Made by a program: the position numbers and the translations under genes | Assembly (NCBI GenBank): GCA_014359855.1 | Contig: JACIYQ010000179.1 | Location: 1-51,810 of the forward strand | Length of the DNA stretch: 51,810 nt | Direction: 5' to 3' | Origin: Parvibaculum sp. | GTDB taxonomy: Bacteria; Pseudomonadota; Alphaproteobacteria; Parvibaculales; Parvibaculaceae | Notes under the pieces: generated by a model | Seen by the model: the letters and a program-made list of their open reading frames with translations, nothing else | The model's database searches: none | What the model was told of the DNA's origin: nothing | Shown: piece by piece, positions 1-8,276 of the stretch | Position numbering within the stretch: the stretch's first letter is position 1 | Layout: each line of letters begins with the position of its first letter

Positions 1-464
1 GTGCGACTCTCAGCCAGCACCTCGCGCGCGGGCGGGGTCTCCATGGCGAAGGCCGCCTCGCGGACTGGGAACCGCTCACCCCACTGCCGAGCGGGCCCAA
101 GGTCGATATGCATGAAGCCCGACCGCGGATAGAAGCCGAAGCCCTTGAAGCCAACCGCGCGGGCCGCTGCCTCGAAGGCTACGGGATCGTGGTTCGTCAT
201 GGCGATGTCGAAGGCCGTGCCATCGAGATGCTTCGAGCGCGCCGCTCCGCCGACGGCGCGGTTGTGCGCCGGGCTGCGGTAGGCCGAGCGAACGATCAGC
301 GGCTTGCCCAGCCGATCGCGAAGGGCTTGCAGCTTGTCGAGCGCCTCATCGTGGATGCGCAAGCTACCGCTGCCGCGGCAGGCGATCTCCGCAGGCGAGA
401 AGTTCTTCCAACGCCAGCGGGCGGTCGGCACGTCGCGCCAGTGGTTGAAGGGGGTGGTCGTCAT
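1..464 (-). CDS. Peptidase M15A-like (D-Ala-D-Ala carboxypeptidase / endolysin), truncated at the window edge
   Basis: Reading frame from ATG at 464 stays open to position 1: MTTTPFNHWRDVPTARWRWKNFSPAEIACRG...LIVRSAYRSPAHNRAVGGAARSKHLDGTAFDIAM...FIHID-like end; SxHxxGxAxD and HxD-type M15 pattern. Confidence 0.85.
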   Translation of the reverse strand, partial: MTTTPFNHWRDVPTARWRWKNFSPAEIACRGSGSLRIHDEALDKLQALRDRLGKPLIVRSAYRSPAHNRAVGGAARSKHLDGTAFDIAMTNHDPVAFEAAARAVGFKGFGFYPRSGFMHIDLGPARQWGERFPVREAAFAMETPPAREVLAESR

Positions 465-532
465 GGCTGGTCTCCGCACATAAAAAAACTCGCCGAACGG
501 CGGGTCGGTGGGTTGAGGATCGGAAGCGCCGG

Positions 533-838
533 TCAGGGACCGTTGCCAAACAGTCTCAGCTTGATGGCAATGCCGGCCATGAGGGCGAGCAGGACGCCGG
601 TGGTGATGATGCGAACGGCGGTCTGCACGGCCGTCTGCCTGGCCAGCCGAAACCCGGCCAGCAGCGATCGCAGATCGCGGATGTCCTCGGCCGCCTCCGT
701 CCCGTCGAGCCCAACCTCATGCAGGGCACGGCGGGCGCCGGCTTCGGCGGCGCGTTCGAGCAGCGCCTCGAACTCGTCGCTCGGCAGACTGACCAGCCTG
801 CCGCTGTCGCGTTTCTGTTCCATCGTCGTGGTTCTCAA
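533..838 (-). CDS. Small phage protein with C-terminal TM segment (DUF6127/holin-like)
   Basis: 101 aa ORF, one hydrophobic segment (IITTGVLLALMAGIAIKL), next to the M15 endolysin. Confidence 0.55.
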   Translation of the reverse strand: MRTTTMEQKRDSGRLVSLPSDEFEALLERAAEAGARRALHEVGLDGTEAAEDIRDLRSLLAGFRLARQTAVQTAVRIITTGVLLALMAGIAIKLRLFGNGP

Positions 839-846
839 ACTGTCGA

Positions 847-2127
847 TCAGATCACCAGCGTCCCGGCGAGCGTGATCGCGATGTCGGCGAGCGTGGCGTC
901 GGGGCTCGCGGGCGCGATCACCTCGAGGAGGTCGCCCGGTTCGAGGGCGGTCTCGCTCACGGCGATGAAGACGGCGATGGAGGCGCTCGCCGCGAAGCGG
1001 ATGGTGCCGATGCTCGTGCCGTTGCGCTGGACATCGAGGTCCGTCTCTGCGGTGGCCGCGACCCCAGCCGTGCCCTGGCTGCCAGCAAGATCGACCTTGA
1101 GCCGCGAGCGCCGGGCCACGACCGTGCGCAGCAGCACCTCCGAGGCGGCGGTCGCGCCCGCCTTAGCGAAGGCGAAGTCCGCCGGCGGATCGGCGGCGTC
1201 CTCGGTCTCGACCACTTCGAGCGCGAGCCAGGTGCGCTCCATGCCCCGGAGCTCGCCTGAGGCGCTGACGAACACCGTAAGCTCGAACCAGTCGCCGGCG
1301 ACGACCGGGAGGACCGCGCTCGCGATGTTCCGCATCTGGTTGCTGTAGCCGCTGTCGCCGCGGACGATGAAGGAGCCGCCACCGATCACGCCGCCGCCGT
1401 TCATGCGAATCTCGACCAGCTGGCTCGTCGGCGAGGTCTGCCACTCGATATTGCCCGTGAGCCGGACCTTGGTTACACCGGCCGGCACGGTAAGCCGCGT
1501 CGGCTGGCCGGCGTCCCAGAGCGCGTCGCTATCGTAGACGGCGCTCTGCCAGGAGATCGGAACATAGGCGCCGGTCGTCGAGACGCTGAAGTTGGTGGTC
1601 CGCCGCACCAGCGCGCCCCGGAAGGGCAGCAGGGCGCGCTGGAAGATGCCGACACCGGCAGCACCCCAGAACACGCCATCGAACTGGAGCACGTCGCTGG
1701 CGACGGCGGCACCGATCGCGACGTCGGTCAGGTCGTTGAGAGCACCGGCGCCGCCGCCGACCCCGAAGAGATCGCTGCCATTGCCCTGCACCAGCACGGT
1801 GGCGTCGGGCAGGATGATGACCTCCGCGCCCGAACCCGCGTACTTGGCCCGGACCTCCTGGCCGCCGCTGGTCGCGTTCCGGATCGCGAGCCGCCGGTGA
1901 TTGGCGGGCAGCGTCAGGACGCGCGCAGCCGTGAGCGTGCCGGTGAGGACGATCAGGCCGTTGCGGTTGGCTTGCGCGCTGGTCAACGTCACGTTGGCGT
2001 CAGCCATAGCCAGTGACAACGCCCGATTCATGGAGTTGTCGAGGGCATCGACCGCGTCGTTGATCGTGACCTCCTTCTGGTTCTGGGCGGCGGCGACATG
2101 GGTCACGGCCAGATTGGGGCTGGGCAT
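847..2127 (-). CDS. DUF2793-like phage tail/fibre protein
   Basis: 426 aa; N-term NLAVTHVAAAQNQKEVTINDAVDALD resembles DUF2793; follows the large tail protein. Confidence 0.6.
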   Translation of the reverse strand: MPSPNLAVTHVAAAQNQKEVTINDAVDALDNSMNRALSLAMADANVTLTSAQANRNGLIVLTGTLTAARVLTLPANHRRLAIRNATSGGQEVRAKYAGSGAEVIILPDATVLVQGNGSDLFGVGGGAGALNDLTDVAIGAAVASDVLQFDGVFWGAAGVGIFQRALLPFRGALVRRTTNFSVSTTGAYVPISWQSAVYDSDALWDAGQPTRLTVPAGVTKVRLTGNIEWQTSPTSQLVEIRMNGGGVIGGGSFIVRGDSGYSNQMRNIASAVLPVVAGDWFELTVFVSASGELRGMERTWLALEVVETEDAADPPADFAFAKAGATAASEVLLRTVVARRSRLKVDLAGSQGTAGVAATAETDLDVQRNGTSIGTIRFAASASIAVFIAVSETALEPGDLLEVIAPASPDATLADIAITLAGTLVI

Positions 2128-5100
2128 CAGGTAACCTCCAAGGTGACGGCGCGCGGAAACCCGCGACCCACGACCGCGCTCATTTGATGGACGGCGACCG
2201 AAAGTTCCGTGGGAACAGCGCCGAAATCGGCCAGGATGTCAGCATTGGCGTAGACGGCGCTCGGGCTGGTGGAGGTGAGCGTGCGCTTCACCGCACCGCC
2301 GGGACCATCGAGGATGTCGACCTCATATGCTTCGCTGGCTTCCCCAAGCGGCACCACGCCGGTCCCATCCTTCAGCTCGCCGCCAATACGCGTGCGACGG
2401 ATCCAGGAGAGCGTGATGTTCGCTGGGCTGCCGCTCGTAGTCGCGCGAACGTTCCACGGCGCGTAGGGTCTGAGGTCGCGGCCGCCGTGGCTCTGGACGA
2501 GCGTCTCGGCATCCTCGAACAGCGTGCCGAAGCCGACGGCGCGCCAGGATCGCGGCAGTCCGAGATCGCCGAGCGCCGTGACAAGCGTCTCGACGTCATC
2601 AGGATCAAGCAGCACGAAGACCTCACCTGCCGCATGGCCATCGACGAAGACGTCCGTGCCGCGTCGGCCGCGCAGCAAGCCGGTGAGCGTGTAGGAGCCA
2701 TCCGGGTTCAGCGTGACATCACGGAACTGGATGATCTCGGGCTCGCCATTGGCCTTCAGCACGAGGGCCGCATTGGCGCCATTGACCAGAGCCTCCTGAG
2801 TGACGCTCTCCAAGCGCTCGCCGCCGGTGGTCATGAAGACGGTGAGGCTGTTCTCCTCGTCGGTGCCGAACGGCGAACGAGGCGCGCCCAGAGCATTCGC
2901 CGTGGCGCCCCATGCTGCTTCGCTGAGGGCCCGCCCGACCTGCGCCCATGCGGAGCCGTCGGCGCTGCGATAGAGGGCAGCGCCCGGCCAGCCGGGACCG
3001 CCGAACCCCGCCATCAGATAGTAGATCCGCGAGCCCGCACCGCCCGCATCATCGACATCGCGCAGGAGCGGCAGGTCGGGCAGGATAAGCCGCGTGGCGG
3101 CGTTCGCGCCCACCAGCTGGACGGGTTTGCCGGAACCGCCATCGGCGACGACCGAGGAGACATAGGTGGCGGACGTCTCCGAGACGCCCTTCACCGCGAG
3201 CGAGAAATCCGCGCCCACATCGAGCCGGTTGATCCGCGTCCGGAAGGTCGATCCGGTGGCGAAGGCCACATCCACCACATCGGTCGGATCGAGCCGCAGC
3301 CAGTCTGGCGGCAGTTCGGCTTCGTAGGCGCTGCGCTCGATCCAGGCGCTGTAGAGCGTCTTGGCGGCGATGCGCTTGGCCGTTGTGGCGTCGATGGCGA
3401 GCGCCAGTTCGAGGCTCGCCTGGTTGCGCGAGTGCATGGTGGGGAGCGGCAGCGAGGCCCGCTTCTCGCTCTGCGTGCCTTGTTGGTAGTCGGCGTCACG
3501 GTCCATGTAGACGACGGCGACGCGCTCGGGCAGCTCGACTTCCTGCGTGCGGCGCTCGCGCCAGCTTTCGCCCGTCTGGCTGTCGAGCGGCACGAGGTAT
3601 TCGGCCGGGATGGTGGCGACCGGCGCGCGCCCGCGATTTCGGAAGCGAAGCGTGTCGTCGGTTTCGGCGGCGTCGAAGAAATAGGCCTGCGCCAGCGGCT
3701 CGATCGCGCCGCGCACGGTGGTCTGCCGGCCGATCACATAGCCGGGCACGGATGGCGTGAGCTCGGCGACGTCAATGTCGGCGAGCCCGAGGCCGGCGCG
3801 CCCGCAGAGATCGGCGACGATGGACGACAGCGCCTCACCCTCGCCACCGCCGCGATTGAGGAACAGCCGGGCCCAGCCGCTGCTGCCGCGCACCAGATGG
3901 GTGTCGGTGACGGCGTCGTAGACCTGCGCGCCCTGTTCGCTGACCGCACCCGGCCAGATCTCATTGAGCATGATGGCGCCCGTTGCCGTGTCGAGCTGGA
4001 CGACGCGCGTCGAGCGCATCAGCGTCCAGCGCTGGCCCCGCAAGCGGCTCTGACCGAAGAACGGGCCCTCGTAGTTGATCTTGTGCGGGACCGCCGTCTT
4101 CCAGACGATGCCGGTGTCGGCGCGCCACTTGATCGTGTAGATCGTCCCGGCCGAGCCGCCGTTCGACATCGTGATCTGGAAGATGACGCTGTCGTCGGTG
4201 GCGTCGTAGGTCAGTCCGCCGGCATCGCTGTAGAACCCCGTCGCGCCAGCTTCGATCTGCGCAGGCGTGAAGCTCGCCACTTTCTCGAAGGTGACGCCGA
4301 GCGACTGGCCGGTGAGACCGTCATACTGCGCGAAGGCTGAAACCCGGATGCGGTAGAGCCCGAGGCTGGTGTGGTTCAGACTGCTCGATGTCGCGCTCGC
4401 CAGAATCCAGCCATCGCCATAACCCTCTCCGACGGCGCCGCCGATTGCACCCCGGATGCGGGATTCCGTCACAGTCTGGCCGGCGCCCCAGACGTAGCCC
4501 ATGCTGTCGGCGCGCAAGAGCCCGATGTCGTTGAACAGCGATCCGGTCAGCAGGAAATCGACCCGACCGGACGGCCCGTAGGCCGAGATCATTCCCATCC
4601 ACGTCGTCGTCACGAAGCGGGTCGTGGTGTTGGAAAGGCCGGTGCTGGTGAAGCCGAAGCGGCCCACTTCCTTCAGCGCGTTCGGCTCGACACGGATGAT
4701 CGGCCGCGAGTTGCCCGAGCCTACCGTCAGGTAGAGGTGACCGTCCTCGCCGCAGAACAGCGTGCTCGGGAAATTGTTGGGCGTGACGGCGGCAACGTCC
4801 GTCATTCGCGCCTGGCGGTCCTCCGCCATGGTGCGCAGATCGAAACGGCGGATGCCGGCGGCTTCGGCGTTGCTGCTCGACGAGACGAAATAGCCGTAGC
4901 CGCGCCGCCAATCGATCGCGAGGTCGCTGATCTGGTAGGACCCGAAATAGCCGCCTTCGCCCGTCGTGATGAAATCCAGCAGCTGATAGGGCTGCTGCGC
5001 GGCGCGGCGATAGGTGATTTCCGCCGTGATGTTTGGGATGCGGTTGCCGAAATCGGCGAGCGCCAGATCCTCGAAGACAATGACGCAGAGCCCGCGATGC

Positions 5101-5639
5101 GCAGGTGCGCGACCGGCGCCCACATGCGCTTCGATCAGCGGATCCGGTAATTGAGCCTCGCTGCCGCGATGAAAACGGAAGCGCAGGTTTGGCTTGGCGA
5201 CGTCAGGGCTCGATCCGGTCTTGTCATAAATGAGCTTGCCGTCGGCCCAGATGCGCAGCACGTCCTCGGCTGGGCCCTCACCGAAGCTCAGCGCGAAGGA
5301 CGCGAAATAGGAATAGCTGATCGATGTCTGGGTGCTGCGCCCGCCGCCGCCCTTTCCGCCTGAGCGGGTGCGGGTGACGTTCTGCTGCTCGCGGATCCCC
5401 GACGACCAGATCATGTTGCCGGCCATGCGCAGCGTGCCGTAGCCGATCGGGATCGATGCGCCGTAGGCGGAGGACGAGACGGTCAGATCGCCGAGCCGCG
5501 GACCCTCGGTCGTGACGTTCTGTCCCTTGGCGGGAAACAAGAGGCTGCCGACGACAGAGCCCACCAGCCAGCCGGCTTGCCAGCCGAGACCGACGGCGGA
5601 GCCGAGCGCGGCGCCGCCCACTGCAACGAGGATGGCCAT
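2127..5639 (-). CDS. Phage tail tip / host-specificity protein (GTA rcc01698 / gpJ-like)
   Basis: 1170 aa, Gly-rich membrane-like N-terminus, position after NlpC/P60 and DUF2163 genes. Confidence 0.8.
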   Translation of the reverse strand: MAILVAVGGAALGSAVGLGWQAGWLVGSVVGSLLFPAKGQNVTTEGPRLGDLTVSSSAYGASIPIGYGTLRMAGNMIWSSGIREQQNVTRTRSGGKGGGGRSTQTSISYSYFASFALSFGEGPAEDVLRIWADGKLIYDKTGSSPDVAKPNLRFRFHRGSEAQLPDPLIEAHVGAGRAPAHRGLCVIVFEDLALADFGNRIPNITAEITYRRAAQQPYQLLDFITTGEGGYFGSYQISDLAIDWRRGYGYFVSSSSNAEAAGIRRFDLRTMAEDRQARMTDVAAVTPNNFPSTLFCGEDGHLYLTVGSGNSRPIIRVEPNALKEVGRFGFTSTGLSNTTTRFVTTTWMGMISAYGPSGRVDFLLTGSLFNDIGLLRADSMGYVWGAGQTVTESRIRGAIGGAVGEGYGDGWILASATSSSLNHTSLGLYRIRVSAFAQYDGLTGQSLGVTFEKVASFTPAQIEAGATGFYSDAGGLTYDATDDSVIFQITMSNGGSAGTIYTIKWRADTGIVWKTAVPHKINYEGPFFGQSRLRGQRWTLMRSTRVVQLDTATGAIMLNEIWPGAVSEQGAQVYDAVTDTHLVRGSSGWARLFLNRGGGEGEALSSIVADLCGRAGLGLADIDVAELTPSVPGYVIGRQTTVRGAIEPLAQAYFFDAAETDDTLRFRNRGRAPVATIPAEYLVPLDSQTGESWRERRTQEVELPERVAVVYMDRDADYQQGTQSEKRASLPLPTMHSRNQASLELALAIDATTAKRIAAKTLYSAWIERSAYEAELPPDWLRLDPTDVVDVAFATGSTFRTRINRLDVGADFSLAVKGVSETSATYVSSVVADGGSGKPVQLVGANAATRLILPDLPLLRDVDDAGGAGSRIYYLMAGFGGPGWPGAALYRSADGSAWAQVGRALSEAAWGATANALGAPRSPFGTDEENSLTVFMTTGGERLESVTQEALVNGANAALVLKANGEPEIIQFRDVTLNPDGSYTLTGLLRGRRGTDVFVDGHAAGEVFVLLDPDDVETLVTALGDLGLPRSWRAVGFGTLFEDAETLVQSHGGRDLRPYAPWNVRATTSGSPANITLSWIRRTRIGGELKDGTGVVPLGEASEAYEVDILDGPGGAVKRTLTSTSPSAVYANADILADFGAVPTELSVAVHQMSAVVGRGFPRAVTLEVT

Positions 5640-5645
5640 GAGAAT

Positions 5646-6080
5646 TCAGTGTCCGGGAGAGCGAAAGCGAAAGGCGAACTTGATCTTGTCCGGCCATTCG
5701 CCGGCATAGGGCTCTTCGATCACCTGCCGGCGCGTCGCATGGGCGTGCAGCAGATGGGGATGGCCGAGCCGCTCGGTCAGGAAGCCGCAGTGGCAGGGAT
5801 AGGCCTGGTCGGCGAAGACGAGCACGTCGCCGGGGCGGGCTTCCGGGATGGCGACGCCGTCCATGTTGGACCGGAAATGCTCGACGAACCCCTGACCCTG
5901 CGCGCGGCGGCTGTAGCCAGTGCTGTCATAGTCTGAAAGATCGAGCGCCCGGGCGACGCAGACCACCAGCCCGACGCAGTCGATGCCCGAGCGCGTCCGC
6001 CCCTGATGTCGCCAGGGCACGCCGAGCCAGCCGCGCGCCTCGGCGACGATCCTCTCAGGGATGATGATCTCAGCGGGCAT
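5646..6080 (-). CDS. NlpC/P60 family phage cell-wall peptidase
   Basis: 144 aa; GIDCVGLV catalytic Cys motif and HCGFL; classic GTA/siphophage order. Confidence 0.85.
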   Translation of the reverse strand: MPAEIIIPERIVAEARGWLGVPWRHQGRTRSGIDCVGLVVCVARALDLSDYDSTGYSRRAQGQGFVEHFRSNMDGVAIPEARPGDVLVFADQAYPCHCGFLTERLGHPHLLHAHATRRQVIEEPYAGEWPDKIKFAFRFRSPGH

Positions 6081-7650
6081 CGGGATAGCTCATCATGGCG
6101 TCCTGTCCCGGCACGTAGGGCTCGCCGCGGAAGTTGAGGACGTTGGCAAAGCGGGCGACGCAGGTGTCGAGGCGCTTGTCGCAGCCCGGGTGGATGCGGA
6201 AGAGGTCGCCGACCCGGATCGCGTAACCCATGGGCAGGAACAGCTCGGCGCGGCCCGTCGCTTGGGTCCACGCTTTCACCTCAATCGAGCGTCCGGCATT
6301 GGGTCCGCTCTCCCAGGTCAGCACGCCGCCGGCGAACCAGCCGTCACTCGCGCGGGACTCGTCGACCGATGCCGTGATCACCGCCCGGTCGACGACATCG
6401 GTGACAATGCCGGCACGGCTCCACGACTCCATGGCCGCGAAAACGGCCGTTCCGTCGGTGGTCTGCTGGCCGACGGAAGTGTCGTAGGCGGGCTGGTCAG
6501 CAGCGGTCGTACCCGCACCGACGCAGCGGTAGACGCGGTCCTCAAACACTGCCGCCGTGCCGACGCCTGTCGTCGTGTCGGTGAAGAAGCCGCTGACGGC
6601 GTCGAGCGCGGCGTTGCACACCGAGCCACTGACCCTCGTGCCGTTGAAGATGACGCGCAGCTGCCGGGTGCCCGAGGGGACCAGCGCGTCGGCGACCTGG
6701 CGGAGCGTCCAGACGCCGGTCATCGCCTCATTGCCGGTGTCGAGCGGCGTGGCCAGCACAGCGCCCAATTCATCGAGCAGCTGCACGCGCAGCCGTCCCT
6801 GATCGACGGTGTTGCCGCCGCCATTGGCCCGCCAGCCGCCCACGGTCAGGCGGTAGTCGCCGGCATCGAGGATGGCCTCATCGAGAACATCGGCGAGATC
6901 GACGGTCTGGCGCAGCTCGAAGTTCGCGACATTGCCGCCTTCGAGGAAATGCGTGCCGGACTTCGGCCCGAGCGTGCCGCTCGCGGTCTTGGCGGCCGCC
7001 GACCCGGAGGCGACAGTCCAGCCGGAGACATTGCCTGCGTCGAAACCAGGATTGACGAAGGGAATCCCCGTCGTCGCGAGCGCCGAGGAGGTTCGTACTC
7101 GGACGGTGTCGCCGACAGCATAGGACGTCGAACGCTGGATCTCGGGCGGGTGGATCGGCACCTTGCAGCGCGGGTCGCCGAGATCGGCGCGGCATTCCGG
7201 GCTGTAGAGCTCGCCGATACGCTGGGAGAGCGCCTGCGTCATGCCGCGCAGCTCGGTGCGGAAGACGCCTTGCTCGGTCAGCACCACCTCGCCAAACCAG
7301 CCGCGCCGCATGCGCAGCGCGCCCATGGACGGATCGGCCCAGTTGACGAGGAAGATGCGCACCTCCGCCTGATCAAAGAGACCCGCGCGCAGCTCCTCCT
7401 CGGTGATGGCCTCGTCATCGAACACGCCCTCGACGTCGAGATTGTCGACGCTCAGGCTCGCATCGTTGGCGATGGCCGTGCGCGAATAGCCGGAACTCGC
7501 CTTGTAGACCTTGCCTTCAAACGACAGATCGCGGTCGTGGTCGGTGAAGAAGAACTCCTTACCGTCCAAGCGTGAGATGCGCCAGCAGGTGGCGAGCGTC
7601 GTCACCGGTCCGGCGAGATGCGCCGCGAGGGCCGCCGAGGTCGATTTCAT
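6070..7650 (-). CDS. DUF2163 (baseplate hub-like) tail protein with inserted domain
   Basis: N-term MKSTSAALAAHLAGPVTTLATCWRISRLDGKEFFFTDHDRDL and C-term GCDKRLDTCVARFANVLNFRGEPYVPG; start placed at 7650. Confidence 0.85.
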   Translation of the reverse strand: MKSTSAALAAHLAGPVTTLATCWRISRLDGKEFFFTDHDRDLSFEGKVYKASSGYSRTAIANDASLSVDNLDVEGVFDDEAITEEELRAGLFDQAEVRIFLVNWADPSMGALRMRRGWFGEVVLTEQGVFRTELRGMTQALSQRIGELYSPECRADLGDPRCKVPIHPPEIQRSTSYAVGDTVRVRTSSALATTGIPFVNPGFDAGNVSGWTVASGSAAAKTASGTLGPKSGTHFLEGGNVANFELRQTVDLADVLDEAILDAGDYRLTVGGWRANGGGNTVDQGRLRVQLLDELGAVLATPLDTGNEAMTGVWTLRQVADALVPSGTRQLRVIFNGTRVSGSVCNAALDAVSGFFTDTTTGVGTAAVFEDRVYRCVGAGTTAADQPAYDTSVGQQTTDGTAVFAAMESWSRAGIVTDVVDRAVITASVDESRASDGWFAGGVLTWESGPNAGRSIEVKAWTQATGRAELFLPMGYAIRVGDLFRIHPGCDKRLDTCVARFANVLNFRGEPYVPGQDAMMSYPDAR

Positions 7651-8249
7651 GGTCTGATCTCCAGCACTGGGATCTGGCCCCAACTGCCGAGCTGATAGGT
7701 TTCGATCGTGAGGTCCATCTGATCGCTGTCGAAGCGGACGGGCACGTCGAACTCGAAGTCCGCCGTCACCTGGACGCCGGATATGGGGGCGACGGTGAAG
7801 GTCACGAGGCCGGTCGCCGTGTTGACGCTCCAGCCAGAGACCGCCTCGGCGCCGTCAAGGGTGATCTTCACCGTTCCGGGAACGGGCTTGGTGATGACCC
7901 GGGTTTCGACCTCGCCACCGCTCGCGTAGGTCTTCACGAGCTGGAACGTCTTGGTCGCGCCGTCGCCTTGCCCGATCAGCTGGGCCAGCGCCTGGTAGTC
8001 GGTCCAGTCCTTGAAGCGGAAGCCGTAGGCGCGTCCGCGTCGCGCGCGAAAGAAGGCGATGAGGGCGGCCACCTGATCGCGTTTCTTCAGGCCGTGCGCC
8101 ACGTTCCATTTGCCCCGCGCGGCGGCCCAGTTGGCGTTGCGCCGCTCGTGTCCCGAAACCGTCGTCACCACGGTGGTCGAGTAGCCGGGGCCGCCGGACG
8201 CCCCGTAGGAGATGTCCGGCGGGAACTGAACTTCGTGAAAGCCGCTCAT
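7647..8249 (-). CDS. DUF2460 / TIGR02217 family tail protein
   Basis: 200 aa; FHEVQFPPDISYGASGGPGYSTTVV..GHERRNANW. Confidence 0.9.
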   Translation of the reverse strand: MSGFHEVQFPPDISYGASGGPGYSTTVVTTVSGHERRNANWAAARGKWNVAHGLKKRDQVAALIAFFRARRGRAYGFRFKDWTDYQALAQLIGQGDGATKTFQLVKTYASGGEVETRVITKPVPGTVKITLDGAEAVSGWSVNTATGLVTFTVAPISGVQVTADFEFDVPVRFDSDQMDLTIETYQLGSWGQIPVLEIRP

Positions 8250-8276
8250 CTGTAGATCCGTCAGAGATTGCCCAGT

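Noticed and set aside
2184-4340. 718-aa plus-strand ORF opposite the tail tip gene
   Set aside because: Shadow ORF in high-GC DNA; the minus-strand frame has a coherent phage tail protein and correct synteny.
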